Of a DNA stretch of 55,614 nucleotides, positions 1-7,750 are shown piece by piece. Position numbers and translations under genes: made by a program. Under the pieces are notes generated by a model. The model saw nothing but the letters and a program-made list of their open reading frames with translations, did not search any database and was not told the DNA's origin. The stretch is taken from assembly GCF_030848475.1 (NCBI RefSeq), contig NZ_JAVDDS010000027.1:1-55614 (forward strand), given 5' to 3'. Source of the stretch: Herbivorax alkaliphila (lineage in GTDB: Bacteria > Bacillota > Clostridia > Acetivibrionales > Acetivibrionaceae). Each line of letters opens with the position of its first letter. Position 1 is the stretch's first letter.

Positions 1-39
1 ATGTAATTAATCATCTGTACGAGGATTGGATGTGATAAT

Positions 40-384
40 ATGGATAGTTCTTTTTTGATAAATATTTTTAAAGCGGTAGTATTTATAGTATTTTTTGCAA
101 TTTTCATAGGATTTCTATCCCTTGTGACTGTTTTTGTATCAGAAAAGAATGATTTAGGGGAAAAAAGTGGTCGATATAGTACTACAGTGGGAAATGCATT
201 ACTTGTTCTTCATTCTTTTTTTGACCCTGGCAAAAAGGCTCAAGTTGAGCAGGTAGTTTGGATGCGAAGGAGAAGGACACCTGTTGAGAGAAATTTTCTT
301 AGTCTATCTTCTTTAGAATATGATAAAATTTATATTAGTGGATATAGTAAAATTAAAAATAAAAAATATAAAAGGAAATATTAG
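40..384 (+). CDS. Small membrane protein of unknown function
   Basis: A 114-residue protein that I do not recognise. Residues about 7-32 form one strongly hydrophobic segment, so it is probably anchored in the membrane by its N-terminus. The rest is a short soluble tail with a very basic C-terminus (many Lys and Arg in the last 15 residues) and an Arg cluster near residue 75. A GAGG-type ribosome site lies upstream of the ATG. It is followed directly by the LOG-family gene on the same strand, so the two are probably co-transcribed. No catalytic motif is visible. It could be the downstream part of an operon that begins outside the window. Confidence 0.55.
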   Translation: MDSSFLINIFKAVVFIVFFAIFIGFLSLVTVFVSEKNDLGEKSGRYSTTVGNALLVLHSFFDPGKKAQVEQVVWMRRRRTPVERNFLSLSSLEYDKIYISGYSKIKNKKYKRKY

Positions 385-393
385 GTGATATGT

Positions 394-936
394 ATGAATA
401 AAGTTATATGTGTTTATAGTTCTTCAAGTTGTTTAATAGATAAGGCTTACTTTGATGTTGCATATAAGTTAGGGTGTCAAATAGCCAAAAGGGGTGATAC
501 CTTTTTATTTGGTGCTGGAATGATTGGACTTATGGGTGAAACAGCAAGAGCTGTCCATGAAAACAACGGCAAGGTAGTAGGGATAATACCAAAAGCATTA
601 AATATTAGTGGTATAGTATACGAAAGATGTGATGAACTTATTGAAACTTTTGACATGAGGGAAAGAAAAGCAATAATGGATGAAAGGTCAGATGCATTTA
701 TAGCTTTGCCAGGTGGTTTTGGTACATTAGAGGAGCTTTTAGAGATAATAACGCTAAAGCAGCTTGGATATCATAATAAGCCGATTGTAATATTAAACGT
801 AAATAATTATTATGACTATATTTTAAAGCAGTTTGACAAAATTATTGATGAGAGTTTTGCAAAGTCTGAGTGTAAAGAGTTATATTTTGTAACTGAAAAT
901 GTATCAGAGGCTATAGAGTACATAGATAAGACATAA
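394..936 (+). CDS. LOG family nucleotide 5'-monophosphate phosphoribohydrolase (TIGR00730 type)
   Basis: A Rossmann-fold protein of 180 residues, the usual length for the LOG (lysine-decarboxylase-like) family. The defining motif PGGFGTLEE is at residues 106-114, and the second family motif with RERK is at about 89-92. Characterised members release the base from nucleoside monophosphates, including cytokinin ribotides; the substrate here is unknown. I chose the ATG at 394 because AGGTG sits 6 nt ahead of it and translation then starts at the first beta strand (MNKVICVYSS). A GTG at 385 directly after the previous stop is the alternative. The long palindrome at 943-1010 ends the unit. Confidence 0.85.
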   Translation: MNKVICVYSSSSCLIDKAYFDVAYKLGCQIAKRGDTFLFGAGMIGLMGETARAVHENNGKVVGIIPKALNISGIVYERCDELIETFDMRERKAIMDERSDAFIALPGGFGTLEELLEIITLKQLGYHNKPIVILNVNNYYDYILKQFDKIIDESFAKSECKELYFVTENVSEAIEYIDKT

Positions 937-942
937 AGAGAC

Positions 943-1010
943 AAAAAGACAAGGGGACGGTTCTCCTGTCTCACTTAAGTGAGACAGGAGAACCGTCCCC
1001 TTGTCTTTTT
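943..1010 (+). repeat. Perfect 68-bp palindrome, GGGGACGGTTCT family, acting as terminator
   Basis: Two 34-nt arms are exact reverse complements with the centre at 976/977 (CTTAAG), so there is no loop beyond the hairpin turn. The arms contain GGGGACGGTTCT and end in a T-run (to 1011). It begins 6 bp after the stop of the LOG gene and ends 3 bp before the -35 box of the next promoter, so it should work as a factor-independent terminator. The same core recurs at 16479-16541, 21462-21485 and 28401-28467, so this is a dispersed repeat and not just a terminator. I infer a REP/MITE-like element; no transposase is nearby. Confidence 0.85.
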
Positions 1011-1013
1011 TGC

Positions 1014-1048
1014 TTGACAGAAAACTGTATCATAGATATAATACAGTT
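1014..1048 (+). promoter_or_regulatory. Consensus sigma-A promoter with overlapping 8-bp dyad operator
   Basis: TTGACA at 1014-1019 and TATAAT at 1037-1042 are separated by exactly 17 bp, a perfect housekeeping promoter. The spacer and -10 box are overlapped by the inverted repeat AACTGTAT (1023-1030) / ATACAGTT (1041-1048), a 10-bp-spaced dyad. This is where a dimeric GntR/YtrA-type repressor encoded by the next gene would block RNA polymerase, so autoregulation of the ABC operon is likely. Promoter elements and dyad are seen directly; the binding protein is inferred. Confidence 0.8.
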
Positions 1049-1071
1049 AAGGGATTATACTGGAGGGGAAT

Positions 1072-1452
1072 ATGGGAATGTCCTTTGAAAGACTTAAAAT
1101 CGATAACAAATCACCTGTATATTTGCAGGTGGTAAAGTACATTAAGCTGCAGATACTGTCTGGCTTCTTTAAAGATGGAGATGAACTTCCTTCAAGGCGT
1201 AAGTTAGCCTCTATTTTAAATGTAAATCCTAATACAATACAAAAAACCTATAAACAGCTTGAAGAAGAGAGAGTTATTATCACTCCTAGCAATGCCAACA
1301 GTAAGATTTCTTTAAGTAAAAAGTCACTGGCAAAAATGCGAAAAAGTCTAATTGAAAGTGACATAAAAGAGATGATTTTATCTTTAAAGGAAATGAATCT
1401 TTCCTTTAAAGAAGTTATTGACATGATAAGTGACCTGTGGGATGAAGTTTGA
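1072..1452 (+). CDS. GntR family transcriptional regulator, YtrA subfamily
   Basis: A 126-residue DNA-binding protein made of an N-terminal GntR winged helix (about residues 10-78, with the recognition stretch SRRKLASILNVNPNTIQKTY) and a short C-terminal helical dimerisation tail. Large effector domains of other GntR classes are absent, which is the YtrA pattern. YtrA-type regulators usually repress a neighbouring ABC exporter, and here a permease and an ATPase follow on the same strand. A GGAGGGG site lies 5 nt before the ATG. The dyad over its own promoter suggests autorepression, probably relieved by cell-envelope stress as in known YtrA systems (inferred). Confidence 0.85.
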   Translation: MGMSFERLKIDNKSPVYLQVVKYIKLQILSGFFKDGDELPSRRKLASILNVNPNTIQKTYKQLEEERVIITPSNANSKISLSKKSLAKMRKSLIESDIKEMILSLKEMNLSFKEVIDMISDLWDEV

Positions 1453-1579
1453 AAAATTGAGTTAGTTCTTATAAATGCATAGAATTTTTTTAGATAATGA
1501 AGTGTATTAAAAGAATGATACATAGGGGGATTGTCAGGCAATGATTATTGCCATAAATATTAATTGTGAGGTGGGTAAT

Positions 1580-2320
1580 TTGAAAAAACTACTGTATTTA
1601 ATTAATTTTGAAATCGGTATGCAGATTAAAAAGATTCTTATAATCACAGCGGTTATGTTTCTAGTTCAGAGCATAGCAATAATGTTAGTGTCATCTGTTG
1701 ACAAGAATTCATACCTTCGTTTTGAAGAGTTATTGAGTATGTCAGGTATTCCAATTATGTTTGTTTTAGCTCTTGGAGTTATTCTTGTGTTTTCTGCATT
1801 TTCGTTTTATAGAGATTTTGTTGATGGAAAAAGTATATATGCATTGCTTACTCTTCCTCAAAAAAGAGAGTATATATTTTATTCTAAAACTGCATCTTCT
1901 GTAATTAGTGTTTTTATGCTTTGGGCTGCACAGTTTGGGAGTATATTTATATGTTATGGAATATATAATGCTTCTACATATGGCGTACCAAAAGTGCACA
2001 ATGCATTGCTTTTAGCTTTTACAAGATCTGATTTTTTAAGAGTGTTATTTCCACTTGATACATTATATTTTGTAATAACAGCATTAATTCTATTAACTTT
2101 TGTTATCTTTGCTGTATTTGTTGCAATAGCTGAAAGAAGCAAAAAATATAAGTATATGTTTGTACCTTTGCCGTGGGTGCTGGGCATGTTGATGTTTAGT
2201 GTGTTTCCATTATATTCTTATCGTTATAATATTTTATTTGTTTTTGCAGCTATAATTTTACTGGATTTTGTTCTTGTGAAACTTGCAATAAAACTTGTGA
2301 AAACTCAGCAATTAGGTTAG
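1580..2320 (+). CDS. ABC-2 type transporter permease (YtrC/D-like)
   Basis: An integral membrane protein of 246 residues with about six hydrophobic segments and a typical ABC-2 layout: an N-terminal cytoplasmic stretch, a first membrane helix near residue 20, then a loop containing TLPQKREYIFYSK ahead of the core helices. It would form the membrane channel for the ATPase encoded at 4772. I prefer the TTG start at 1580, because GAGGTGGG precedes it and the protein then begins KKLLYLINFEIG; an ATG at 1541 is possible but adds 13 weakly fitting residues. Its last few codons lie inside a 149-bp direct repeat that is found again after the next gene. Confidence 0.75.
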   Translation: MKKLLYLINFEIGMQIKKILIITAVMFLVQSIAIMLVSSVDKNSYLRFEELLSMSGIPIMFVLALGVILVFSAFSFYRDFVDGKSIYALLTLPQKREYIFYSKTASSVISVFMLWAAQFGSIFICYGIYNASTYGVPKVHNALLLAFTRSDFLRVLFPLDTLYFVITALILLTFVIFAVFVAIAERSKKYKYMFVPLPWVLGMLMFSVFPLYSYRYNILFVFAAIILLDFVLVKLAIKLVKTQQLG

Positions 2321-2446
2321 GAGGATTGAAATGTTTAAAAAATATTATATAACTTTTGTATCTGTAGCTGCAATAATTATTGTTTTTGCAACAGGATTTA
2401 TAAAAATTAATTCTACTAAGACCAATTGGAACTTTGAATTTAAAAC
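2298..2446 (+). repeat. Direct repeat copy 1 (149 bp, 1240-bp offset)
   Basis: Bases 2298-2446 match 3538-3686 without mismatch. The repeat covers the last codons and stop of the permease, the ribosome site, and the first 38 codons of the following gene. A further 30 bp match with few changes. Because the second copy includes an orphan piece of the permease 3' end, the arrangement arose by tandem duplication of a 1240-bp unit. Confidence 0.9.
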
Positions 2447-3518
2447 CATTCATGGAGATGAATCGGTGTTAGAAGGTATAGAGATTTGTGGAAAAATGCT
2501 TGATTTAGGTGGGGTTGTTGATTTTAGTTTGTCATATGAAGAAGCAAAAAGTCAATTTACGTATTATAAAAATAGAAGTGAATGTGAATATGTAAAAAAT
2601 GTACATAATGGGAATGTCATAGATAAACAACATTATTATATGGCGAACATGACTATTATTAAAACTGTTATTATTGGAAGGTACGATGATCTGTTTCAAT
2701 CTGAGCATATTGAAATTCCAGTAGATATAAAACATTTTGGTGAATTTGATAATTTTGATAAATATATAACCACTACATTAGAAAGAATATTTTTAACAAT
2801 TCCTACTGACAGCTCTAGTGGTGGTTATAATGGCATTTATGAAATTGTAAAATGGGATAACAATGAAAGAAAAAAGGATGAAAAAAATTATAAAGAGCTT
2901 ATAAGCTTTCCTTCAGAAGAAAAGGATAATGTTGAGGGGCTTTATAGCTTAGGTGATAAATTATGCCTAGTTAGTACAGGTTGGAATAATACTACTTTTG
3001 AAATTTTTGACATAGAGAGCAAGGAATTTATAGATGAATTTATTATAAATGAGTCATATTCTAATTATGAAATATATACGTATGAAAATATTTTTATTTT
3101 GTCAACGGTTGAAAAAATGTATGCATTTAAAGTAGAAGATGAAATTAAAAAGATAGGAGATATTAAGAGTTACTCTAAAGAAAAGAAGAGGGAAGATTTG
3201 AATTTTCAGGTTGATATAGAATTTAACAGAAGAAATATAAACTTTATAGATGGCAGATTTTATGTTTTAGATGAGATATATAAGCTTGACCGTGAAAAAT
3301 ATACTAGAATTAATTTAGTAAGCCTGCCTGAAAGAATTTTGTTATTATCGGTATATGATAATAGTGGAGAAATGATATATCGTGGCGAGATTAAAAGTGA
3401 TATAACAGATGACAACATTAGATATATAAAATACAATGAAAGGTTTTTAAAAGAAAAATATGGAGAGGTTGCTCCAATGAGAAATTATGTTGATTTTTAT
3501 ACCTTTCAAGTGAATTAG
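2331..3518 (+). CDS. Membrane-anchored extracytoplasmic protein of ABC operon, paralogue 1
   Basis: A 395-residue protein with an N-terminal signal anchor (about residues 6-24) and a large polar exterior domain. I do not recognise a named family. Repeated segments such as LYSLGDKLCLVS, TFEIFDIESKEF and KMYAFKVEDEIKKI read like successive blades of a beta-propeller, each with a short hydrophobic strand and a turn. It lies between the permease and ATPase genes of a YtrA-type ABC system, with a strong GGAGG site, so it probably acts with the transporter, for example as an external sensor or accessory domain. The next gene is a diverged paralogue with an identical first part. The propeller reading is an inference. 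Confidence 0.6.
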   Translation: MFKKYYITFVSVAAIIIVFATGFIKINSTKTNWNFEFKTIHGDESVLEGIEICGKMLDLGGVVDFSLSYEEAKSQFTYYKNRSECEYVKNVHNGNVIDKQHYYMANMTIIKTVIIGRYDDLFQSEHIEIPVDIKHFGEFDNFDKYITTTLERIFLTIPTDSSSGGYNGIYEIVKWDNNERKKDEKNYKELISFPSEEKDNVEGLYSLGDKLCLVSTGWNNTTFEIFDIESKEFIDEFIINESYSNYEIYTYENIFILSTVEKMYAFKVEDEIKKIGDIKSYSKEKKREDLNFQVDIEFNRRNINFIDGRFYVLDEIYKLDREKYTRINLVSLPERILLLSVYDNSGEMIYRGEIKSDITDDNIRYIKYNERFLKEKYGEVAPMRNYVDFYTFQVN

Positions 3519-3537
3519 TTTAATAGAATTGAAATTT

Positions 3538-3686
3538 TGAAAACTCAGCAATTAGGTTAGGAGGATTGAAATGTTTAAAAAATATTATATAACTTTTGTA
3601 TCTGTAGCTGCAATAATTATTGTTTTTGCAACAGGATTTATAAAAATTAATTCTACTAAGACCAATTGGAACTTTGAATTTAAAAC
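3538..3686 (+). repeat. Direct repeat copy 2 (149 bp)
   Basis: Exact copy of 2298-2446. It contains an untranslated fragment of the permease 3' end followed by the ribosome site and first 38 codons of the second paralogue. It marks the junction of a tandem duplication. Confidence 0.9.
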
Positions 3687-4788
3687 GATTCATGGGGATG
3701 AATCGGTGTTAGAAGGCGTAAAAATTAGTGGTGAAATGATTGATGAGAATTCATTAGTTAATTTTAGTATAACAGAAGATAAAACAAAAAGTAGCTTTGA
3801 GTACTTTGGAAATTTTAGAGAATATAGGCGAAGCAGACCATATATGAGTAATTATTATTATAGGTACGATAATTATTATTATGAAATAGATACTTATGCA
3901 TGGGATTCAGAAGGGAATCTAAGAATTGTTAAGGGAAAAATAAATAATAGACGTAGAGTGGGAGCAATTAGTGTCCCTATACATTTTACAATTACACGCA
4001 ATATACTAGGTAAGAGTTGGAAATATATTGCGGGATTAAATGGAAGGATTTTTTTTATAATACCTAGAGTCAGATACAACGATACCGAGGGAAAATATAT
4101 TTATGAAGCCATAAATTTTAATTCAGATGAAGAAGAAAGTTTTAAAAAGATAAAAGATATCCCTTTAAATTTTAAAAAGCAGTTAATAGGACTTTTTAGT
4201 GTTAATGACAAGCTATGTATTTTAATCAGTGATGGTGAGCACATGACTTTAAAAAGTTTTGATGTAGAGACTAATGAATTTTTAGATGAGTATAAATTTA
4301 CAACTAAGAGTGAGTATGACGATTTTGATGTCATAGGGAAATATATTAATGGAGAAACTCTTGTTTTAGATTTTAATAATAGGGATTTATATGCTTTTAA
4401 TGTTGGAGATGAGATTAAAATGTTTGGTCATGTATCAAATGATAAAAGAAATTTTGAAATAGAAAATAATTTATATCGTGGAGAAGGGAAAAAGATTAGC
4501 TTTATAGAGGATAAATTTTATATTTTAGGGGAGCGTTTAAAATCTACTGAAGAAGAAAGATATTTAGGAGCTCAAAATGAGTTTAGAAGTATTTTAGAAC
4601 TTTTGGTATATGATAAAGATGGAGATGAGGTTTATTACGGCCGTGTTATAAGTGACATATCTGATGACAATATACGAAACATGCAATTTAATGAAAAACT
4701 TTTGGGGAATATTGGAGATATACAACCATATAGAAGGTATATAAATTATAGGGTAGAAGAGGAGGAGAACCATGCTGAATCTTTGTAG
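3571..4788 (+). CDS. Membrane-anchored extracytoplasmic protein of ABC operon, paralogue 2
   Basis: A 405-residue paralogue of the preceding gene. The signal anchor and first roughly 50 residues are the same (the first 38 codons are identical in DNA). After that, similarity falls to what looks like 40-50 percent, with the same propeller-like units (LFSVNDKLCILIS, LKSFDVETNEFLDEY, DLYAFNVGDEIKMFG). This copy has an insertion rich in Tyr, Asn and Arg at about residues 88-110. Its end overlaps the start of the ATPase gene by 17 bp, which implies translational coupling. Function is unknown; association with the ABC transporter rests on operon position. Confidence 0.6.
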   Translation: MFKKYYITFVSVAAIIIVFATGFIKINSTKTNWNFEFKTIHGDESVLEGVKISGEMIDENSLVNFSITEDKTKSSFEYFGNFREYRRSRPYMSNYYYRYDNYYYEIDTYAWDSEGNLRIVKGKINNRRRVGAISVPIHFTITRNILGKSWKYIAGLNGRIFFIIPRVRYNDTEGKYIYEAINFNSDEEESFKKIKDIPLNFKKQLIGLFSVNDKLCILISDGEHMTLKSFDVETNEFLDEYKFTTKSEYDDFDVIGKYINGETLVLDFNNRDLYAFNVGDEIKMFGHVSNDKRNFEIENNLYRGEGKKISFIEDKFYILGERLKSTEEERYLGAQNEFRSILELLVYDKDGDEVYYGRVISDISDDNIRNMQFNEKLLGNIGDIQPYRRYINYRVEEEENHAESL

Positions 4789-5488
4789 AGTCACGAAATA
4801 TTATGAAAATGATATTGGAATTGAAAAAGTATCTTTTTCAGTTGGAGCTGGGGAAATTGTAGGTATAGTTGGTGATAATGGAGCAGGTAAGACCACTCTT
4901 TTAAAATGTATTATGAATCTTGTCGATTATAATATGGGAGGAGATGTAACGCTAGATGGAAACCCTATAGAGGTCGAAGCATACAAAAAGCTTTCTTTTA
5001 TAACAGAGGAAGGCAGCTGTTTTAGAAATCTTACTCCAAAAAAACATGAGGATTTTTATAAAAACATGTTAGATAGTTTTGACAGCAAACGTTTTAATAA
5101 GCTTCTTAAATTTTTCAACCTTCCTAGAGACAAAAAAGTAAAAAATATGTCAAGAGGAGAGAGGGCACAGCTTGAAGTGGCAATAGGCTTTTCTAAAGGA
5201 GCAAAATATATTCTTATGGATGAGCCATTTATGGGTAAAGATGTGTTTACAAGAAAAGATTTTTTGAAGCTTATGATTGCAAATTTAAAAGAAGATGAAA
5301 GTATAATTGTTGCGACACACCTTATTGATGAAATTCAAAATGTATTAAGCCGTGCTGTTATTTTGAAAAAAGGCAGAATAGCAGCTGATGTATCAATAGA
5401 AGAACTCGAAAAAGATGGAAAAAACCTCTATCAGCTTATGAAAGAAGTACATAGATACAATGAAAACAGAGTTGATGAAATAATTTGA
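4772..5488 (+). CDS. ABC transporter ATP-binding protein (YtrB-like)
   Basis: A 238-residue cytoplasmic ATPase that powers the permease encoded at 1580. Walker A is GDNGAGKTT (residues 34-42), Walker B is ILMDEP (147-152), and the switch His is H183 (ATHL). The signature motif reads MSRGE (126-130) instead of the usual LSGGQ, and the Q-loop region reads ITEEGS, with no Gln. This degenerate pair of motifs is shared by many YtrB-type ATPases. A GAGGAGG ribosome site lies inside the end of the previous gene. It is the last gene of the unit; about 150 bp of AT-rich DNA separates it from proB. Confidence 0.88.
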   Translation: MLNLCRVTKYYENDIGIEKVSFSVGAGEIVGIVGDNGAGKTTLLKCIMNLVDYNMGGDVTLDGNPIEVEAYKKLSFITEEGSCFRNLTPKKHEDFYKNMLDSFDSKRFNKLLKFFNLPRDKKVKNMSRGERAQLEVAIGFSKGAKYILMDEPFMGKDVFTRKDFLKLMIANLKEDESIIVATHLIDEIQNVLSRAVILKKGRIAADVSIEELEKDGKNLYQLMKEVHRYNENRVDEII

Positions 5489-5569
5489 TGAACTTAAGAG
5501 AAAAAGCATCAGACTTTTTTATTTTAAGATAGTATAATTATTATAAATAAAATTTTCATTAATTATCTT

Positions 5570-5598
5570 TTGAAATTTGGCACATTTGGGCGTATAAT
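5570..5598 (+). promoter_or_regulatory. Promoter of proB
   Basis: TTGAAA at 5570-5575 and TATAAT at 5593-5598 with 17-bp spacing, about 40 bp before the proB start. This is a good sigma-A match read directly from sequence. Confidence 0.65.
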
Positions 5599-5638
5599 AG
5601 AAGGGTAATAGTACATGTAATAGTGAGGGGAGCATATT

Positions 5639-6463
5639 ATGGAAAGCTGCGGTTTTCGCCGTGAATTGGTTAATGCAAAAAGAGTGGTGGTAAAAGTTGG
5701 CACATCTACATTGACTTATGAAAACGGTAAAATGAATTTTTCAAAGATTGATAAACTTGTAAGAGTGTTGGCGGACTTAATAAATCAGGATAAAGAAATT
5801 ATACTGGTTACATCAGGTGCAGTTGGGATAGGTGTAAGCAAGTTAAAGCTTGAGTCAAAACCTAAAAGAACAAGAGAAAAGCAGGCAGTGGCAGCAGTTG
5901 GACAGTGTGAACTTATGAATATCTATGGCAAGTTTTTCTCAGATTATGGACATATTGTTGGTCAAATATTGCTTACTAAAGATGTTACATCAAATATCGA
6001 AAGTAAACAAAATGTTGTTAATACATTTGAAACTTTATTGGAAAAAGGTATAGTTCCAATAGTTAATGAAAATGATTCTGTAGCTGTAGATGAGTTGGAA
6101 AATGGGATTAACAGAGTTTTTGGAGATAATGATACTCTGTCAGCTATTGTGTCAGAACTTGTAAATGCAGATTTATTAATAATATTATCTGATATTGATG
6201 GTTTATATAATTGTGACCCAAGGGAAAATTCCTGTTCTAAACTGATATCTACAGTAGAAAATATAACCCCTGAAGTTGAAAGTTGTGCAGGAGGAGTAGG
6301 TACTAAGAGAGGAACAGGTGGGATGTTTACAAAAATGTCTGCAGCTAAAATAGCTGTTTCAGAAGGAATAAATTTAGTTATAGCAAATGGCAAAAATCCA
6401 CGTATAATATCGGACATATTAAAGGGCAAAAATGTGGGGACACTTTTTGTAAGGCAAAAATAA
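5639..6463 (+). CDS. proB: Glutamate 5-kinase, single-domain form
   Basis: Phosphorylates L-glutamate to glutamyl 5-phosphate, the first step of proline synthesis, in the cytoplasm. The 274-residue amino-acid-kinase fold shows VVVKVGTSTL (about 16-25), LVTSGAVGIG (56-65), the substrate motif NEND (143-146), FGDNDTLSA (161-169) and GTGGM (225-229). It lacks the C-terminal PUA domain found in the roughly 370-residue enterobacterial enzyme, as in many clostridial forms. A GAGGGG site precedes the ATG. The usual partner proA is not in the window, so the gene stands alone under its own promoter. Confidence 0.92.
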   Translation: MESCGFRRELVNAKRVVVKVGTSTLTYENGKMNFSKIDKLVRVLADLINQDKEIILVTSGAVGIGVSKLKLESKPKRTREKQAVAAVGQCELMNIYGKFFSDYGHIVGQILLTKDVTSNIESKQNVVNTFETLLEKGIVPIVNENDSVAVDELENGINRVFGDNDTLSAIVSELVNADLLIILSDIDGLYNCDPRENSCSKLISTVENITPEVESCAGGVGTKRGTGGMFTKMSAAKIAVSEGINLVIANGKNPRIISDILKGKNVGTLFVRQK

Positions 6464-6550
6464 AAAATATTTACTTTGTCAAAAGGATAGTATGCCTACG
6501 TTAACAACATAAAATTTGAAAAAGAACTAAGATTAAAGGAGGGAGCTTAT

Positions 6551-7732
6551 TTGAGAAGATTTATACCTGTTGTTTTGACTGCTTTGTTGCTGGCGGTAAT
6601 AGTGCCTTCGTACGCAAGGCTTGAAGAAGTTAATACATCAGTTGAAGAAAAAAAAGTCATGTCATATGATATTGCAAAAGAGATATTAATTGAAAACAAC
6701 AGAACATTAAAAGAAAAACAGTTAGAGGAAAGGAAGGTTTTTAATAGCTATAATGAAACAGTACAAGTTTCAAGAGGAATAAACACCGAAGGAATAAATA
6801 TTGAAATGTTTGGCATGGAACATTTTATATCTTATCCTGATGATGTACAAATGATGTTGACTATGCAAAAGAAGCTTATGCCTTTTACAGAAAGATTTGG
6901 ATGGCAGATGTCACTAAAGGAAAAAGAACTAACAGAAAAAGTACTTGATTTGACGTTAAGAGATTTATATTTAGGGCTTTTAAGTACCTCAAGGAATTAT
7001 GACATCAGTGTGAAAAAATTGGAGCTGGAGGAGAAAAAGTATAATGCAAATAATATACGTCTTGAAAATGGACTTATTTCAAAAATAGATTTTAAAGAAT
7101 CCCAGCACCAATACTTGAAAGCAAAAAAAGATTGTGATAGAGCTCTGAGAGACTTAGAAAATATGAAGAGGAATTTCAACTCTGTCTTAGGGGTTTCAGT
7201 AGATACTGAGTACGATGAACTTTTATTTGAGGAATTAAAAAGAGATGTTAGGATACAGCCTCTTGAGAATTACATTGAAAATGCTCTAGAAAATAGATTG
7301 GAAATACTAGCATTAGAAGGTCAAATTGAAATGACAGAACTTCAAATTTCAATTTATGAAAAAAACAGAGTCAATGAAACTTATGTTAGAGTACAAAAAG
7401 ACTACAGTCAGGCTCTAAGAGAGCTTGAGAGTTTAAAAATCCAACTTGAACAGGCAAAGATAGATATTGAAAATGAAATAAAAAGTGCATACATAGATGT
7501 TAAAAAAGAGGGATATAACCTTCAAAGTCTTAACGACACTCTTAATATGCAGACAAGGAATTATCAAAGAATGGAAAGTCAGTATGAGCAAGGTTTTATA
7601 GCAAAACTTGTTATAGATGAAGTTCAATTAGGGCTAGAAGAATTAAGAAATGGTCTTGATTTGGCTATGTATAATTATAATACAAAAATAATGAAGTTAG
7701 AAGAGGCAGCAGGCCTAGGTCCATCATATTAA
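6551..7732 (+). CDS. TolC-like exported coiled-coil protein 1
   Basis: A secreted 393-residue protein with a signal peptide (cleavage probably after residue 22, PSYA) and long heptad-rich helices throughout, including repeated Lys/Glu-rich segments at about 150-215 and 275-380. The pattern matches the outer-membrane-efflux (TolC) family, with two helical hairpins related to each other (for example YNANNIRLENGLISKIDFKE and MESQYEQGFIAKLVIDE). The start is TTG with a strong AAGGAGGG site. It is followed after 18 bp by a second family member, so they form an operon. In a Gram-positive cell without an outer membrane its role is unclear; it may span the wall as part of an export assembly. Confidence 0.7.
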   Translation: MRRFIPVVLTALLLAVIVPSYARLEEVNTSVEEKKVMSYDIAKEILIENNRTLKEKQLEERKVFNSYNETVQVSRGINTEGINIEMFGMEHFISYPDDVQMMLTMQKKLMPFTERFGWQMSLKEKELTEKVLDLTLRDLYLGLLSTSRNYDISVKKLELEEKKYNANNIRLENGLISKIDFKESQHQYLKAKKDCDRALRDLENMKRNFNSVLGVSVDTEYDELLFEELKRDVRIQPLENYIENALENRLEILALEGQIEMTELQISIYEKNRVNETYVRVQKDYSQALRELESLKIQLEQAKIDIENEIKSAYIDVKKEGYNLQSLNDTLNMQTRNYQRMESQYEQGFIAKLVIDEVQLGLEELRNGLDLAMYNYNTKIMKLEEAAGLGPSY

Positions 7733-7750
7733 GAAAGGTGAGTGATAGAT

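Noticed and set aside
1248-1541. Minus-strand 97-residue frame opposite the GntR gene
   Set aside because: Shadow of a well-supported gene, with no start signals.
5962-6429. Minus-strand 155-residue frame opposite proB
   Set aside because: Antisense of conserved glutamate kinase codons; no ribosome site.
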